DNA from: CAIXLI01 sp964449155
Lineage (GTDB): Bacteria; Pseudomonadota; Alphaproteobacteria; UBA9219
Assembly (NCBI GenBank): GCA_964449155.1
Contig: CAYVBP010000002.1
Span: 1 to 64,000 of the forward strand
Reading direction: 5' to 3'
Length of the DNA stretch: 64,000 nt
Shown here: positions 36,281 through 44,540 of the stretch, piece by piece
Position numbering within the stretch: the stretch's first letter is position 1
How the letters are laid out: the number at the start of each line of letters is the position of its first letter
The notes under the pieces: model-generated
What the model was told of the DNA's origin: nothing
Databases searched by the model: none
The model's input: only the letters and a program-made list of their open reading frames with translations
Position numbers and translations under genes: made by a program

Positions 36281-36376
36281 GAGACACTCAACGCATTGGA
36301 TAAAAAAGAGTTTGTAGGCTAACGGGATATCAAAGCGGCATATTAATATAGAATCTCTTCAAGAGAAACCCACCCC

Positions 36377-36402
36377 CTTGAAATTTTGTCCAAAAACCTA
36401 AT
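36377..36402 (+). promoter_or_regulatory. Candidate heat-shock (sigma-32) promoter of grpE
   Basis: CTTGAA at 36377-36382 is followed after 14 bases by CCTAAT, about 50 bases before grpE. The -35 is a full match to the alphaproteobacterial RpoH consensus and the -10 is partial. grpE is a classical RpoH target, which makes the match plausible. Confidence 0.45.
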
Positions 36403-36453
36403 CTTGCACATATAGCCTTTCAACGTTACAAGAAAACGCAAAAAGGAAACGAG

Positions 36454-37026
36454 ATGATAGAAACCCCATCCGAGAACAACGAAGACATATCGGAACCAGA
36501 AGGTTCCGAAGGCGGGAATGCTTCTCCTGAGGCGCGCATCGCCGAGCTTGAAAAGCAGCTGGCGGAAATGAAAGATCGTGCCTTACGAGAAATGGCCGAT
36601 GCCGAAAATACGCGCCGTCGCGCTCAAAAAGAACGCGAAGAAACCTCGAAATACGCCGTTGCCAAATTCGCTAAGGAAATCATTGGCGTATCCGACAATT
36701 TTCGCCGCGCGGTCGATGCCGCCCCAGCCGAACATTCCGACCCTGCGGTTAAAAGCCTGATCGTCGGTATCGATGCGACCGAGCGCCAGTTGTTGGCGAC
36801 GCTGGAAAATTTTGGCATCCGGCGGATCGATCCTCTCGGCGAGATTTTTGATCCCAATTTTCATCGCGTTATGATGGAGGTCGAGGCTGTGGACAAAAAG
36901 CCCGGCACGATCGTTCAAGTCCTGCAAACGGGATATATGATCCATGATCGTCTGTTGCGTGAAGCTCTGGTCGCGGTGGCCAAGGGTCCGCAACTTGAAA
37001 TGTCGCGGGTCGATACGTCTGCGTAA
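36454..37026 (+). CDS. grpE: Nucleotide exchange factor GrpE
   Basis: GrpE releases ADP from DnaK. The 190-residue protein has an acidic N-terminus, a long coiled coil (ARIAELEKQLAEMKDRALREM ... NTRRRAQKE) and the beta domain. The beta domain contains IDPLGEIFDPNFHRVMMEVE and VLQTGYMIHDRLLREALVAVAKG, the GrpE signature. AAGGAAACG upstream serves as ribosome-binding site. It is followed by the ACT gene after 45 bases. Confidence 0.96.
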   Translation: MIETPSENNEDISEPEGSEGGNASPEARIAELEKQLAEMKDRALREMADAENTRRRAQKEREETSKYAVAKFAKEIIGVSDNFRRAVDAAPAEHSDPAVKSLIVGIDATERQLLATLENFGIRRIDPLGEIFDPNFHRVMMEVEAVDKKPGTIVQVLQTGYMIHDRLLREALVAVAKGPQLEMSRVDTSA

Positions 37027-37071
37027 ACAGAAAGCGTATCCTCAAACAGAGGAAAAAAATAAGGAGCTCCA

Positions 37072-37341
37072 ATGAAAATTGTCGTAACAATTATCGGCCA
37101 AGATCGCGTTGGCATTGTCGCCAAAGTCAGCGCCGCGATGGCCGAAGCTAACGTGAACATTCTGGATATTAACCAGAACATCATGAACGGCTTTTTTAAC
37201 ATGGTCATGATCGCGGACATGGGCGCGGCTTCGATTTCGCTTAAGGACTTTCAGGGAAAGCTAGACGGCGTGGGTAGGGAGATTGGGGTGGAAATCAAGG
37301 TTCAGCACGAAGATATATTCAACGTTATGCACCGCATTTGA
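37072..37341 (+). CDS. ACT-domain protein (UPF0237 type)
   Basis: An 89-residue single ACT domain (VVTIIGQDRVGIVAKVSAAM), a fold that binds amino acids or small effectors. It has a good ribosome-binding site (AAGGAGCT). The family is regularly encoded next to the UPF0210/PFL protein, as here with 12 bases between them, so it probably regulates or partners that protein. No reaction is established. Confidence 0.88.
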   Translation: MKIVVTIIGQDRVGIVAKVSAAMAEANVNILDINQNIMNGFFNMVMIADMGAASISLKDFQGKLDGVGREIGVEIKVQHEDIFNVMHRI

Positions 37342-37353
37342 TCGGAAAAGGCA

Positions 37354-38712
37354 ATGCTATTGATTGACGAGATTTTCGAAACCAATCGCATGATAGAGCA
37401 AAACAAGCTTGACGTGCGCACCATAACGATGGGGATTTCTTTGCGTGGATGCGCAAATCCCGATCTTAAAATTTTTTGCCAAAACGTTTACGATAGAATT
37501 ACGACGACGGCGAAAAACCTTGTGCAAGTGGGCGAGGACATTGAGGCTGAATTCGGCATCCCCATTATCAACAAGCGCATTTCCGTGACGCCGATCGCGA
37601 TTGCCGCCGAAAGCTGCCGTGCTGATTCTTATGTCCCGATTGCCGAGGCTATGGAGCGCGCGGCAAGGGAGCTTGGCGTCAATTTTATTGGCGGCTTTTC
37701 GGCGCTTGTCGAACGGCGCGAGACCGACGGAGATATTCTGCTAATAAACTCCATTCCCGAAGCTTTGTCGCGGACCGAGCGCGTATGCTCGTCCATAAAT
37801 GTCGCGACGACAAAAGCTGGCACTAATATGGATGCCGTTCGTCGTATGGGCGAAATTGTTAAAAAGACAGCTGAGTTGACGGCAGATCGCAACGCCATTG
37901 GATGCGCGAAGTTGGTCGTTTTTGCGAACGCTGTCGAAGACAACCCTTTTGTCGCAGGCGCTTTCCACGGCATTGCCGGGGGGCCCTGTGCCGTTAACGT
38001 TGGTGTTAGCGGTCCCGGCGTCGTCAAGCGCGCGCTTGAAACTGTGCGCGGCCAACCATTTGATGTCGTTGCGGAAACCGTTAAGCGCACGGCTTTTAAA
38101 ATTACGCGCATTGGTCAGCTTGTGGCTCGAGAGGCATCCCGTCGACTAGGCGTTGATGTAGGCATCGTAGATCTTTCACTCGCGCCGACGGCGGCTATCG
38201 GAGACAGCGTTGCCCACGTTCTCGAAGAAATGGGCATCGAAAGCTGCGGCGCTCCGGGAACGACGGCTGCGCTCGCGCTTTTGAACGACGCGGTTAAAAA
38301 AGGCGGATTGATGGCCGCTCAGCATGTTGGCGGTTTGAGCGGTGCCTTCATTCCCGTCAGCGAAGATGCTGGCATGATTGCCGCCGCCGAGTGCGGCAGC
38401 TTGACGCTGGAAAAGCTCGAAGCCATGACGTGCGTTTGCTCCGTCGGCCTCGATATGATTGCCATTCCGGGAGATACATCCGCCGCAACGATCTCGGGCA
38501 TTATCGCGGACGAGGCCGCAATCGGCATGATCAACAACAAGACCACTGCTGCGCGGTTGATCCCCGTTCCGGGTATGAAGGTTGGTGATTGCGTCGAATT
38601 TGGGGGGCTTTTGGGGCGCTGTCCCATCGTTCCGGTTAACGGGTATAAATCCGAAGACTTCATCGCCCGTGGCGGTCGCATTCCTGCGCCGATGCGCAGT
38701 TTGACGAATTAA
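37354..38712 (+). CDS. UPF0210 / DUF711 (PFL-like) family protein
   Basis: The 452-residue protein matches the UPF0210 family, a relative of pyruvate formate-lyase by fold, whose biochemical role is unsettled. Typical segments are IRTITMGISLRGCANPD, FIGGFSALVERR, VGVSGPGVVKRAL, GAPGTTAALALLNDAVKKGG and the C-terminal VEFGGLLGRCPIVPVN. It is coupled to the preceding ACT gene. Glycyl-radical activity is not expected; I see no reason to name a substrate. Confidence 0.88.
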   Translation: MLLIDEIFETNRMIEQNKLDVRTITMGISLRGCANPDLKIFCQNVYDRITTTAKNLVQVGEDIEAEFGIPIINKRISVTPIAIAAESCRADSYVPIAEAMERAARELGVNFIGGFSALVERRETDGDILLINSIPEALSRTERVCSSINVATTKAGTNMDAVRRMGEIVKKTAELTADRNAIGCAKLVVFANAVEDNPFVAGAFHGIAGGPCAVNVGVSGPGVVKRALETVRGQPFDVVAETVKRTAFKITRIGQLVAREASRRLGVDVGIVDLSLAPTAAIGDSVAHVLEEMGIESCGAPGTTAALALLNDAVKKGGLMAAQHVGGLSGAFIPVSEDAGMIAAAECGSLTLEKLEAMTCVCSVGLDMIAIPGDTSAATISGIIADEAAIGMINNKTTAARLIPVPGMKVGDCVEFGGLLGRCPIVPVNGYKSEDFIARGGRIPAPMRSLTN

Positions 38713-38794
38713 AGAGCGCTATCAAAAAAAAATTTCGCCTTAGGCGGAAATGATCTAAGATCGCGAGTCTCGATTTTAAATTAGACCCCGGCTT

Positions 38795-39865
38795 ATGTTC
38801 GAAAGTGTCTTCGATTCCTTGGAGCTTCCGCCTCGCCGCGAAACGTTTCTCGCGCGATATCCGCGCAATTTGAAATTAAGCGCGGCTGCGGTAATTTTTG
38901 CGCTAATGGTGTTGCCCCCCGCATGGATTTACGGACAGCATCGTCAAGACCAAGGAAGCGGGCTGATTTCTGTCGAAAAGGAAAAAGGTGCAGAAAATCG
39001 GACTCCGCTCGTCGGAAAGATTGAGACGGACACCAGCGCACAGGCCCTTAACGATCAAAATGATCGCAGCGTCAAGCTGGTCTTGGCCCCGGACAGTCGC
39101 GTAACTCAAGATACAGCTGAAGGTAGCCTGCCGCGCATAGGGGACGGTGGGCTTCGCCCATGGCAGGTTTATGCTCGGCCATTCAACTTGGCCGATAAGA
39201 GGCCAAGAATCGCGATTGTCATCGCGGATTTAGGCTTGTCCCGCAGCATAACGGATCAGGCAATTTCGCAGTTGCCCCCGACGGTTACGCTTTCGTTTAA
39301 TTCCTTATCCCCGGCCGTGGCGGCATGGGGAACGCGCGCGCGCCAAGATGGTCACGAAATCTTGTTGCAGGTTCCGGTAGAACCTTTCGATTATCCGCAA
39401 AGCGATCCCGGTCCCGATACGCTTTTGACAAACCTGTCCGATAACGAAAACACGACGCGTCTGTTGGCGACGCTGCGCCGAGCAACGGGGTATGTCGGCG
39501 TAACGATGATGCAGGGATCGCGCTTCACGTCCGATCCGGTTCTTTTTGGCTTAGTTCTGGGGCAGATCCGCGATCGCGGTCTTATGCTTTTAGACTCGCG
39601 AGCCGCATTGCGCAGCGTTATTACGGACACGGCGCGAACGGAAAACGTTCCTGTGGCGACGGCAACCCAGCTTCTTGATATCGATTTGGCACCCGATGCG
39701 ATAGCATTAGCTTTGGAGGGGTTGGAAAAAACGGCCATGCATCAAGGCCGCGCCATAGGTGTGACAGCGGCGACGCCCATCATGTTGGATCGCCTTCAGG
39801 CATGGATGAAAACATTACCGGCGCATGGAATTGCGCTGGCCCCCCTTAGCGCCATGGTTCAATGA
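38795..39865 (+). CDS. Divergent polysaccharide deacetylase family protein (DUF610/YibQ)
   Basis: The 356-residue protein has an N-terminal membrane anchor (AAAVIFALMVLPPAWIYG), a linker and a DUF610 domain. The DUF610 domain contains RIAIVIADLGLSRSITDQAI, LPPTVTLSFNSLSP and GHEILLQVPVEPFDYP. The family lies in the NodB superfamily and is placed near cell division and envelope genes, but its activity is not established. It overlaps rppH by 4 bases; the DUF610-rppH pairing is common in alphaproteobacteria. Confidence 0.85.
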   Translation: MFESVFDSLELPPRRETFLARYPRNLKLSAAAVIFALMVLPPAWIYGQHRQDQGSGLISVEKEKGAENRTPLVGKIETDTSAQALNDQNDRSVKLVLAPDSRVTQDTAEGSLPRIGDGGLRPWQVYARPFNLADKRPRIAIVIADLGLSRSITDQAISQLPPTVTLSFNSLSPAVAAWGTRARQDGHEILLQVPVEPFDYPQSDPGPDTLLTNLSDNENTTRLLATLRRATGYVGVTMMQGSRFTSDPVLFGLVLGQIRDRGLMLLDSRAALRSVITDTARTENVPVATATQLLDIDLAPDAIALALEGLEKTAMHQGRAIGVTAATPIMLDRLQAWMKTLPAHGIALAPLSAMVQ

Positions 39866-40425
39866 TGACGACAATTATCGATCTGCAAAAATTACCCTAT
39901 CGCCGCAGCGTTGGCATATGCCTGTTCAATCCCCAAGGACTCGTTTTTGTTGCGGAGCGCCGCGATAAGCACGGCGCATGGCAAATGCCGCAGGGCGGGA
40001 TACAAAAGGGGGAAGAACCGACCAATGCCGTTTTGCGCGAGATGAAGGAAGAAATAGGGACCGACAACGCGTGTATCGTTGCCAGAGTTCCCGAGCTTCT
40101 GCGCTATGAATTTCCTGATTGGCTGCAAAACCGTAGGATCAGCAATGACGGTCCCAATGGTCCCGTTTTTCATGGGAAATACAGGGGGCAGGAACAGCAA
40201 TGGTATGCCCTAAAGTATCTTGGTCAAGACAACGAAATAGACTTGACCGGCCAAAATGAACCGGAGCTGCCTGAGTTTGTTGCATGGCGCTGGGCACCTC
40301 TTTGGGAGGTTCCATCGTTGATCGTGAATTTTAAAAAGCCCTCTTACGACAGAGTAGTAGAGGCCTTTTTACCAATCGGCGAGGCAATCGCGCGCGGCGA
40401 AGATCTTCCCGGATTAGGGTCTTAA
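39862..40425 (+). CDS. rppH: RNA pyrophosphohydrolase RppH
   Basis: RppH removes pyrophosphate from the 5' end of mRNA, opening it to decay. The 187-residue Nudix protein starts with YRRSVGICLFNPQGLVFVAE. The Nudix box begins at GGIQKGEE and ends REMKEEIG, with the required glutamates. The C-terminal WRWAPLWEVPSLIVNFK is typical of alphaproteobacterial members. It begins at tandem ATG codons overlapping the previous stop. Confidence 0.92.
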   Translation: MMTTIIDLQKLPYRRSVGICLFNPQGLVFVAERRDKHGAWQMPQGGIQKGEEPTNAVLREMKEEIGTDNACIVARVPELLRYEFPDWLQNRRISNDGPNGPVFHGKYRGQEQQWYALKYLGQDNEIDLTGQNEPELPEFVAWRWAPLWEVPSLIVNFKKPSYDRVVEAFLPIGEAIARGEDLPGLGS

Positions 40426-40434
40426 AAACGGCGT

Positions 40435-40827
40435 TCAATATGCTTCGATTACGACAAAAGCCTGCGCCCAAGGCGCATCGTCCGTCATGCTTAAATGAAT
40501 GACGGACGTCATTCCTTCAGGCGTCATTTCGCAAAGTCTGGCAAGCGCGCCGCCGGACAAGCGCAGCGTGGGTTGTCCCGATGGGAGATTGACGACGCAC
40601 ATATCCCGGAAAAAAACGCCGCGCGAGAAGCCTGTGCCTAAAGCCTTGGCGCAAGCTTCCTTGGCCGCGAAACGTTTGGCATACGTTGCGGCTTTCCCAA
40701 TGCGCTTAGACGCTTTTTCCTGTTCGACGGGCGAAAAAATCCGTGCTTCGAACCGCGCGCCGAACTTTTTCAGCGTTGCGTCGATACGTTCGATATTCGC
40801 CAAATCGCTTCCAATGCCTATAATCAT
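40435..40827 (-). CDS. acpS: Holo-[acyl-carrier-protein] synthase
   Basis: AcpS transfers 4'-phosphopantetheine from CoA to apo-ACP. The 130-residue protein has the two family signatures: GIGSDLANIERI with D8, and YAKRFAAKEACAKALG with E57, both magnesium ligands. Its end is 9 bases from the end of rppH, and it is divergent from the nuclease-like gene. Confidence 0.94.
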   Translation of the reverse strand: MIIGIGSDLANIERIDATLKKFGARFEARIFSPVEQEKASKRIGKAATYAKRFAAKEACAKALGTGFSRGVFFRDMCVVNLPSGQPTLRLSGGALARLCEMTPEGMTSVIHLSMTDDAPWAQAFVVIEAY

Positions 40828-40871
40828 GATCGCCTTATAGCACGATACACTTGCTTTGGGAGCCTTCCGTT

Positions 40872-41576
40872 ATGCGTTTTTTGTTTTTAATGCAGTGCTT
40901 TTTGCCCTTCTTAACTTTATCGCAGGCCTGCGCTGTCGATGCGGTCAACGTTATCTCGGGCGACGAAATTTCCGTATCGGATGGCTCGATAATTAGACTA
41001 GCGGGCATTAAGACGGTGGCGTCTGAGGCTAAGGAATATCTCGATACTGTCATTTCCGGAAAATCGGTAATGCTGGAAGAAATAACAAAGGACCGCTACG
41101 GTCGCAGCGAAGCGGTAGCATTTCTCAATGCGCAAACGGATACGATTCAGGAATTTTTGTTGCGGGAGGGCTTGGCGTATATTTATCCGCCCGTTCCCTG
41201 CAATCGGATTGATGCGTTTCGCATGGCTGAGGCCTCGGCGAGGGAGGGCAAAAAGGGCCTATGGGCACAGCCTCTTGAAAAATCGCCCGACGTTGCGGCG
41301 GCGCTTTGCGGAAAATACAGTATTGTCGCCGGCATAGTAACATCGGCTGTGCGCGTCAAAAATAAAATTGTTCTTTCGTACGGAGACCAAAAACGTCCGG
41401 ATCTAAATGTAATCCTTTCCTTAAGCCATGCGCGCGCTCTCAGGAAAGAGGGGTTCGATCCTTTATTGTCCCAAGAAAAAAAGATACGCATCCGCGGCTG
41501 GGTTTCGTGTGGTGGCATTCCGTCGATAACGCCGACGGACCGGTATCAACTAGAGGCCGTTAAGCAGAGTCATTAA
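40872..41576 (+). CDS. Exported SNase-like protein with altered active site
   Basis: The protein is about 234 residues, with a signal peptide (FLFLMQCFLPFLTLSQACA), an SNase OB-fold (IIRLAGIKTV, VMLEEITKDRYGRSEAV, LLREGLAYIYP) and a second C-terminal beta region ending near the stop. In active staphylococcal-type nucleases the RLAGI segment continues with D-A/T-P-E, carrying the calcium ligand and the general base; here it reads KTVA. The R of DRYGR is kept. It may bind nucleic acid without cutting, but this is inferred only from the missing residues. It overlaps the convergent J-domain gene by 17 bases. Confidence 0.75.
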   Translation: MRFLFLMQCFLPFLTLSQACAVDAVNVISGDEISVSDGSIIRLAGIKTVASEAKEYLDTVISGKSVMLEEITKDRYGRSEAVAFLNAQTDTIQEFLLREGLAYIYPPVPCNRIDAFRMAEASAREGKKGLWAQPLEKSPDVAAALCGKYSIVAGIVTSAVRVKNKIVLSYGDQKRPDLNVILSLSHARALRKEGFDPLLSQEKKIRIRGWVSCGGIPSITPTDRYQLEAVKQSH

Positions 41577-42129
41577 TCTTCATTGTCGCATAAATTTTGC
41601 GAAGCGTCGTGAAAGCGAGGCTGACCTCTTTAAATTTTTCGTCGTCTTGGCTTCCGTTTTGCGCATCCGGGTGATGTTTTTTGACAAGGGCGCGGTATCG
41701 CCTTTTTATCGTTGCAAAATCGACCGGTGGGTCAAGCTCCAGAACAGCCAAGGCTTCCAAAGCGGCAAGCGGCAATGCCGAAAATTCATGATGGCCATTA
41801 TTCTCTGAACCGTTATTGCAATCGGGCCGGACTTTCTCTTTTGTGCGGTTTTCCATGCCGCCGGACCCTATCGGCCAAGACGGACGCTCCCAAACAGTTG
41901 CTTGACGCATATAGTCTTCTATTTCGTCCGGAGAAAGGCCTTCGAAAAAATCCCAAGCTTTATTGTATTCCCGAACGTGTTCGAGACAGAAATAATAGTA
42001 ATTATTCAAATTATTCCGATCCTTAGGCGCTTTATAAATGCCCGGCTGCCCGCATCCCGGATGATCGCACAAGCGCAGACGAACCGGCCGGTCCGAAGTC
42101 TCGAAATATGTATCGTTAATAAATCGCAT
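41560..42129 (-). CDS. J-domain protein with N-terminal cysteine cluster
   Basis: The 189-residue protein has a J domain at its C-terminus (about 127-189) with the HPD motif at 153-155 (KKHHPDA), the element that stimulates DnaK ATPase. The N-terminal part carries CDHPGC and FCLEH, probably a zinc site, then the segment SPDEIEDYMRQATVWERPSWP. This form of J protein is common in alphaproteobacteria. The ATG at 42129 fits the family; a longer in-frame extension covers the CtrA box region and is unlikely. The client is unknown. Confidence 0.85.
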   Translation of the reverse strand: MRFINDTYFETSDRPVRLRLCDHPGCGQPGIYKAPKDRNNLNNYYYFCLEHVREYNKAWDFFEGLSPDEIEDYMRQATVWERPSWPIGSGGMENRTKEKVRPDCNNGSENNGHHEFSALPLAALEALAVLELDPPVDFATIKRRYRALVKKHHPDAQNGSQDDEKFKEVSLAFTTLRKIYATMKINDSA

Positions 42130-42170
42130 AATCTCGGCTATACCATAGGAAAGTCTAAAAACTACAGCAA

Positions 42171-42185
42171 TTAAAGCCTCATTAA
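42171..42185. promoter_or_regulatory. Perfect CtrA box upstream of the dotE-like gene
   Basis: TTAA AGCCTCA TTAA followed by C matches TTAA-N7-TTAAC exactly. It lies 96 bases before the dotE-like start and 42 bases before the divergent J-domain gene, so it may act on either. Confidence 0.68.
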
Positions 42186-42280
42186 CAACTATATTGGCAA
42201 AATAGAAGTCCATGCCCCTCTCTCGTTTTGCAAAAGCTACGGGGCTACGGGTTAAGGCCTTAGAAGGAGACGGCCCATTG

Positions 42281-43255
42281 ATGAGAGAAAAATATTTTAG
42301 AGAGTATCCTCTCTCCAATTACATTTTTGTTTTGGCAATAGCATTTGTTGCTGCGGCAGAACCCGCAATGGCCCAAAGCTCGGGGACAAGCGTGGGGACG
42401 GTGGCGGAAACGTTCGGACAAGTTCTTTGCAACGCCGTCTTGAATGCCAAGCCTTTTGGAAAGGTTTTTTCAATAGCGGCTTACATATGCGGGGTTCTTG
42501 CCGGGCTTAGGGGCATTTATTACCTTCGCATGCATGGCGAAAATGCCAGTCAGGTTAAACTGGCCATCCCTCTTATGTATTTTCTCGGCGCGGCCTGTCT
42601 TATGGCGCTTCCCCAAGCTGCGGAAACGATCATAACCAGCTTCTATACGCCCCAAGGTAGCGGTGCCAGCGCATTGTCGAATTGCGCGCCGGGAGACGCG
42701 ACTGTCATTGCGCAAGGCCCCGATGAAATGATGTCCAATTTTGTAACCAACATCAAGCAACCGATGATCGACGTTTGTTCGATAACGGCAATGCTTGCGG
42801 GTCTGTTCATGATCGTTAAAGGGTTCATTAAGGCCTCAAAACATGGAATGGATCCGAAAGAAAGCTCGGTACACAGCATTTTGACAAATCTTGCGTTTGG
42901 GGCCTTTCTGGTTACCATCGGCGACAATTTGAACATCATGCTGACGACGGTTTTTGGCGAGAACACCATTGCAAATACGGCGCTGAACTGGAATCTTCCG
43001 AGTAATTCGGGGATATCTCAGCAAGCCCTTGACCGTTTTCAGCGAGGCGTTGCTGCGTCGCTGGCTTTTTGTCAGTTAATTGGCGCAATAGCTTTTGTGC
43101 GCGGATGGTTAATGCTTAAAAGATTTGTCGAGGGGGCGGCGAACGTATCGATGGGTGCGGCACTAACTCATATTATCGGCGGGTGTATCGCGATAAACAT
43201 AGGTGCTTTCTTAAAAATTATGGACAAAACGTTTGGAACGGGCCTTCTTCAGTAA
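42281..43255 (+). CDS. Three-module DotE/IcmC-like membrane protein
   Basis: The 324-residue protein has a signal sequence (IFVLAIAFVAAAEPAMA) and three repeats of a two-helix membrane module at about residues 46-122, 148-225 and 253-322. Each repeat has a hydrophobic helix with Gly then RG or KG (AGLRGIYYLRMHG, AGLFMIVKGFIKASKHG, GAIAFVRGWLMLKRF). A loop and a second Gly/Ala-rich helix follow. The same module makes up the next gene. In Dot/Icm systems, IcmC/DotE, IcmD/DotP and DotV are small paralogues of this kind. The position before dotP- and dotN-like genes equals icmC-icmD-icmJ. AGGAG precedes tandem TTG-ATG starts. Confidence 0.7.
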   Translation: MREKYFREYPLSNYIFVLAIAFVAAAEPAMAQSSGTSVGTVAETFGQVLCNAVLNAKPFGKVFSIAAYICGVLAGLRGIYYLRMHGENASQVKLAIPLMYFLGAACLMALPQAAETIITSFYTPQGSGASALSNCAPGDATVIAQGPDEMMSNFVTNIKQPMIDVCSITAMLAGLFMIVKGFIKASKHGMDPKESSVHSILTNLAFGAFLVTIGDNLNIMLTTVFGENTIANTALNWNLPSNSGISQQALDRFQRGVAASLAFCQLIGAIAFVRGWLMLKRFVEGAANVSMGAALTHIIGGCIAINIGAFLKIMDKTFGTGLLQ

Positions 43256-43348
43256 ATAAGGTCATTGTTCTTGATAAAGGATGTGGGCGCGTCTCGCGGT
43301 GACTAACGCGCTGTTTACATATATAAAATAAAGCCCAAAGGGCGAAAA

Positions 43349-43363
43349 TTAAGCTGCTGTTAA
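43349..43363. promoter_or_regulatory. Perfect CtrA box upstream of the dotP-like gene
   Basis: TTAA GCTGCTG TTAA lies 77 bases before the dotP-like ATG, in the 184-base gap after the three-module gene. It is the third exact TTAA-N7-TTAA found in front of secretion or pilus genes here. Confidence 0.68.
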
Positions 43364-43439
43364 GGAACGGGAAATAGAATCGACCGCGAAAGTAGTAATA
43401 AGACAAATTATTTCCAACCCTTCAGGAGGAGAAGAAACA

Positions 43440-43835
43440 ATGAATGCAAAGATGAGGAATATTCTAGTCAACGACGTGCTGACAGGCCTCGTTGTCGCAG
43501 CGACGCTCGCAGCGGTCATGCCTGTCGATGCGTTTGCTCAAGAAGGCATCGCAGGCATTACGGGCAAGGTTCAATCGAACATTGCGGGCTCGTTTATGAA
43601 ATTCGTCAGTATGGCCAGCTACTGTTTTGGCACCATTTTGACGGTCACGGGCATTGCTTCTGCTAAGAAGCATGCGGATAACCCCTCGACCGAACCGTTG
43701 AATAAAAGTCTCGGCAGGCTTGGCGCCGGTGCGGCGTTCCTTGCGGCACCGACTCTTATCGGCATGATCTTGGCGACTGGCAGCTCGACGCTTAACAGCG
43801 GTCAGGCGCAGTTCTCTGAAATCCCCGGATTTTAA
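43440..43835 (+). CDS. Type IVB secretion protein DotP/IcmD-like
   Basis: The 131-residue protein is close to the length of Legionella IcmD (132). It has a signal sequence (VVAATLAAVMPVDAFAQ), then one two-helix module: a helix with SMASYCFGTILTVTGIASAKKH, a polar loop, and a Gly/Ala-rich second helix. AGGAGGAG eight bases upstream is one of the strongest ribosome-binding sites in the window, suggesting high expression. It lies between the three-module gene and dotN as icmD does. The role within the apparatus is not known in detail. Confidence 0.72.
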   Translation: MNAKMRNILVNDVLTGLVVAATLAAVMPVDAFAQEGIAGITGKVQSNIAGSFMKFVSMASYCFGTILTVTGIASAKKHADNPSTEPLNKSLGRLGAGAAFLAAPTLIGMILATGSSTLNSGQAQFSEIPGF

Positions 43836-43853
43836 GCGTCGATTGAGAAAACG

Positions 43854-44528
43854 TTGTCTTTTCTTCCTCTAATCCTCGGCTGCGGTTTGCCGCCCGTCGC
43901 CGAGGGCGGAGGCCTTAGGCTTCCGTCCAAAGCACAAGCTGAAAAGATTTTGGATCGCGACAATTATACGTGTCGCTTTTGTGGTTTTCGTTCGCGCCAA
44001 TATCAGCGCGTTGTTCCTGTCGAAAAAGATTTTGCTACGGCCTGCGGTTTTTGCGAACAGGCGTTGTTTCTTGAGCGCTCTGGGATTGTGAACAGTGGCG
44101 TGCTGATCTGGCTTCCCGAGATAACCCAGGCGGAGCTTAATCACATCGTTCGAGCCGTCTATATCGCGCGTGCCGAAGAAGGCAGCGAAATTGCGGCGGC
44201 GGCTGATCGCGCGTTTGACGCCCTTATGGCGCGCAGGGTAGACGCCAAGAAGCGGTTGGGCAGCGAAGACCCCATCGTTCTTTCGACGGTGCTTCACGAA
44301 AACCTGACGGCGAAAGAGCGTGTGGCTGCATCAAAGAAACTCGAAGGAATTCGCCTGCTGCCCTTGGATAGATATATCGTGCGCGGGCATAACGGGGATT
44401 TCGATGGGTTCCCCCAAATGGTAAAATATTGGATATCCAAGGACGGTCCCTACGCTGCGATCCCGACTTTGGAATGGCAAAAGCTCTTTGAGAAAGTCGC
44501 GCCCCGACGCCCTCTCGATTCACTGTGA
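43854..44528 (+). CDS. dotN: Type IVB coupling-complex protein DotN/IcmJ
   Basis: DotN is a zinc protein of the DotL coupling complex that receives substrates for Dot/Icm secretion. The 224-residue protein has two CxxC pairs, C40/C43 in NYTCRFCGFRSRQYQRVVPVEKD and C64/C67 in ATACGFCEQA, as in the HNH-like zinc fold of IcmJ. The following segment GVLIWLPEITQAELNHIVRA is typical. A TTG start is used, 18 bases after the dotP-like stop. icmB/dotO, which normally follows icmJ, is absent here; a glycosyltransferase-like gene follows instead. Confidence 0.85.
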   Translation: MSFLPLILGCGLPPVAEGGGLRLPSKAQAEKILDRDNYTCRFCGFRSRQYQRVVPVEKDFATACGFCEQALFLERSGIVNSGVLIWLPEITQAELNHIVRAVYIARAEEGSEIAAAADRAFDALMARRVDAKKRLGSEDPIVLSTVLHENLTAKERVAASKKLEGIRLLPLDRYIVRGHNGDFDGFPQMVKYWISKDGPYAAIPTLEWQKLFEKVAPRRPLDSL

Positions 44529-44540
44529 TTCGGGACTGGT

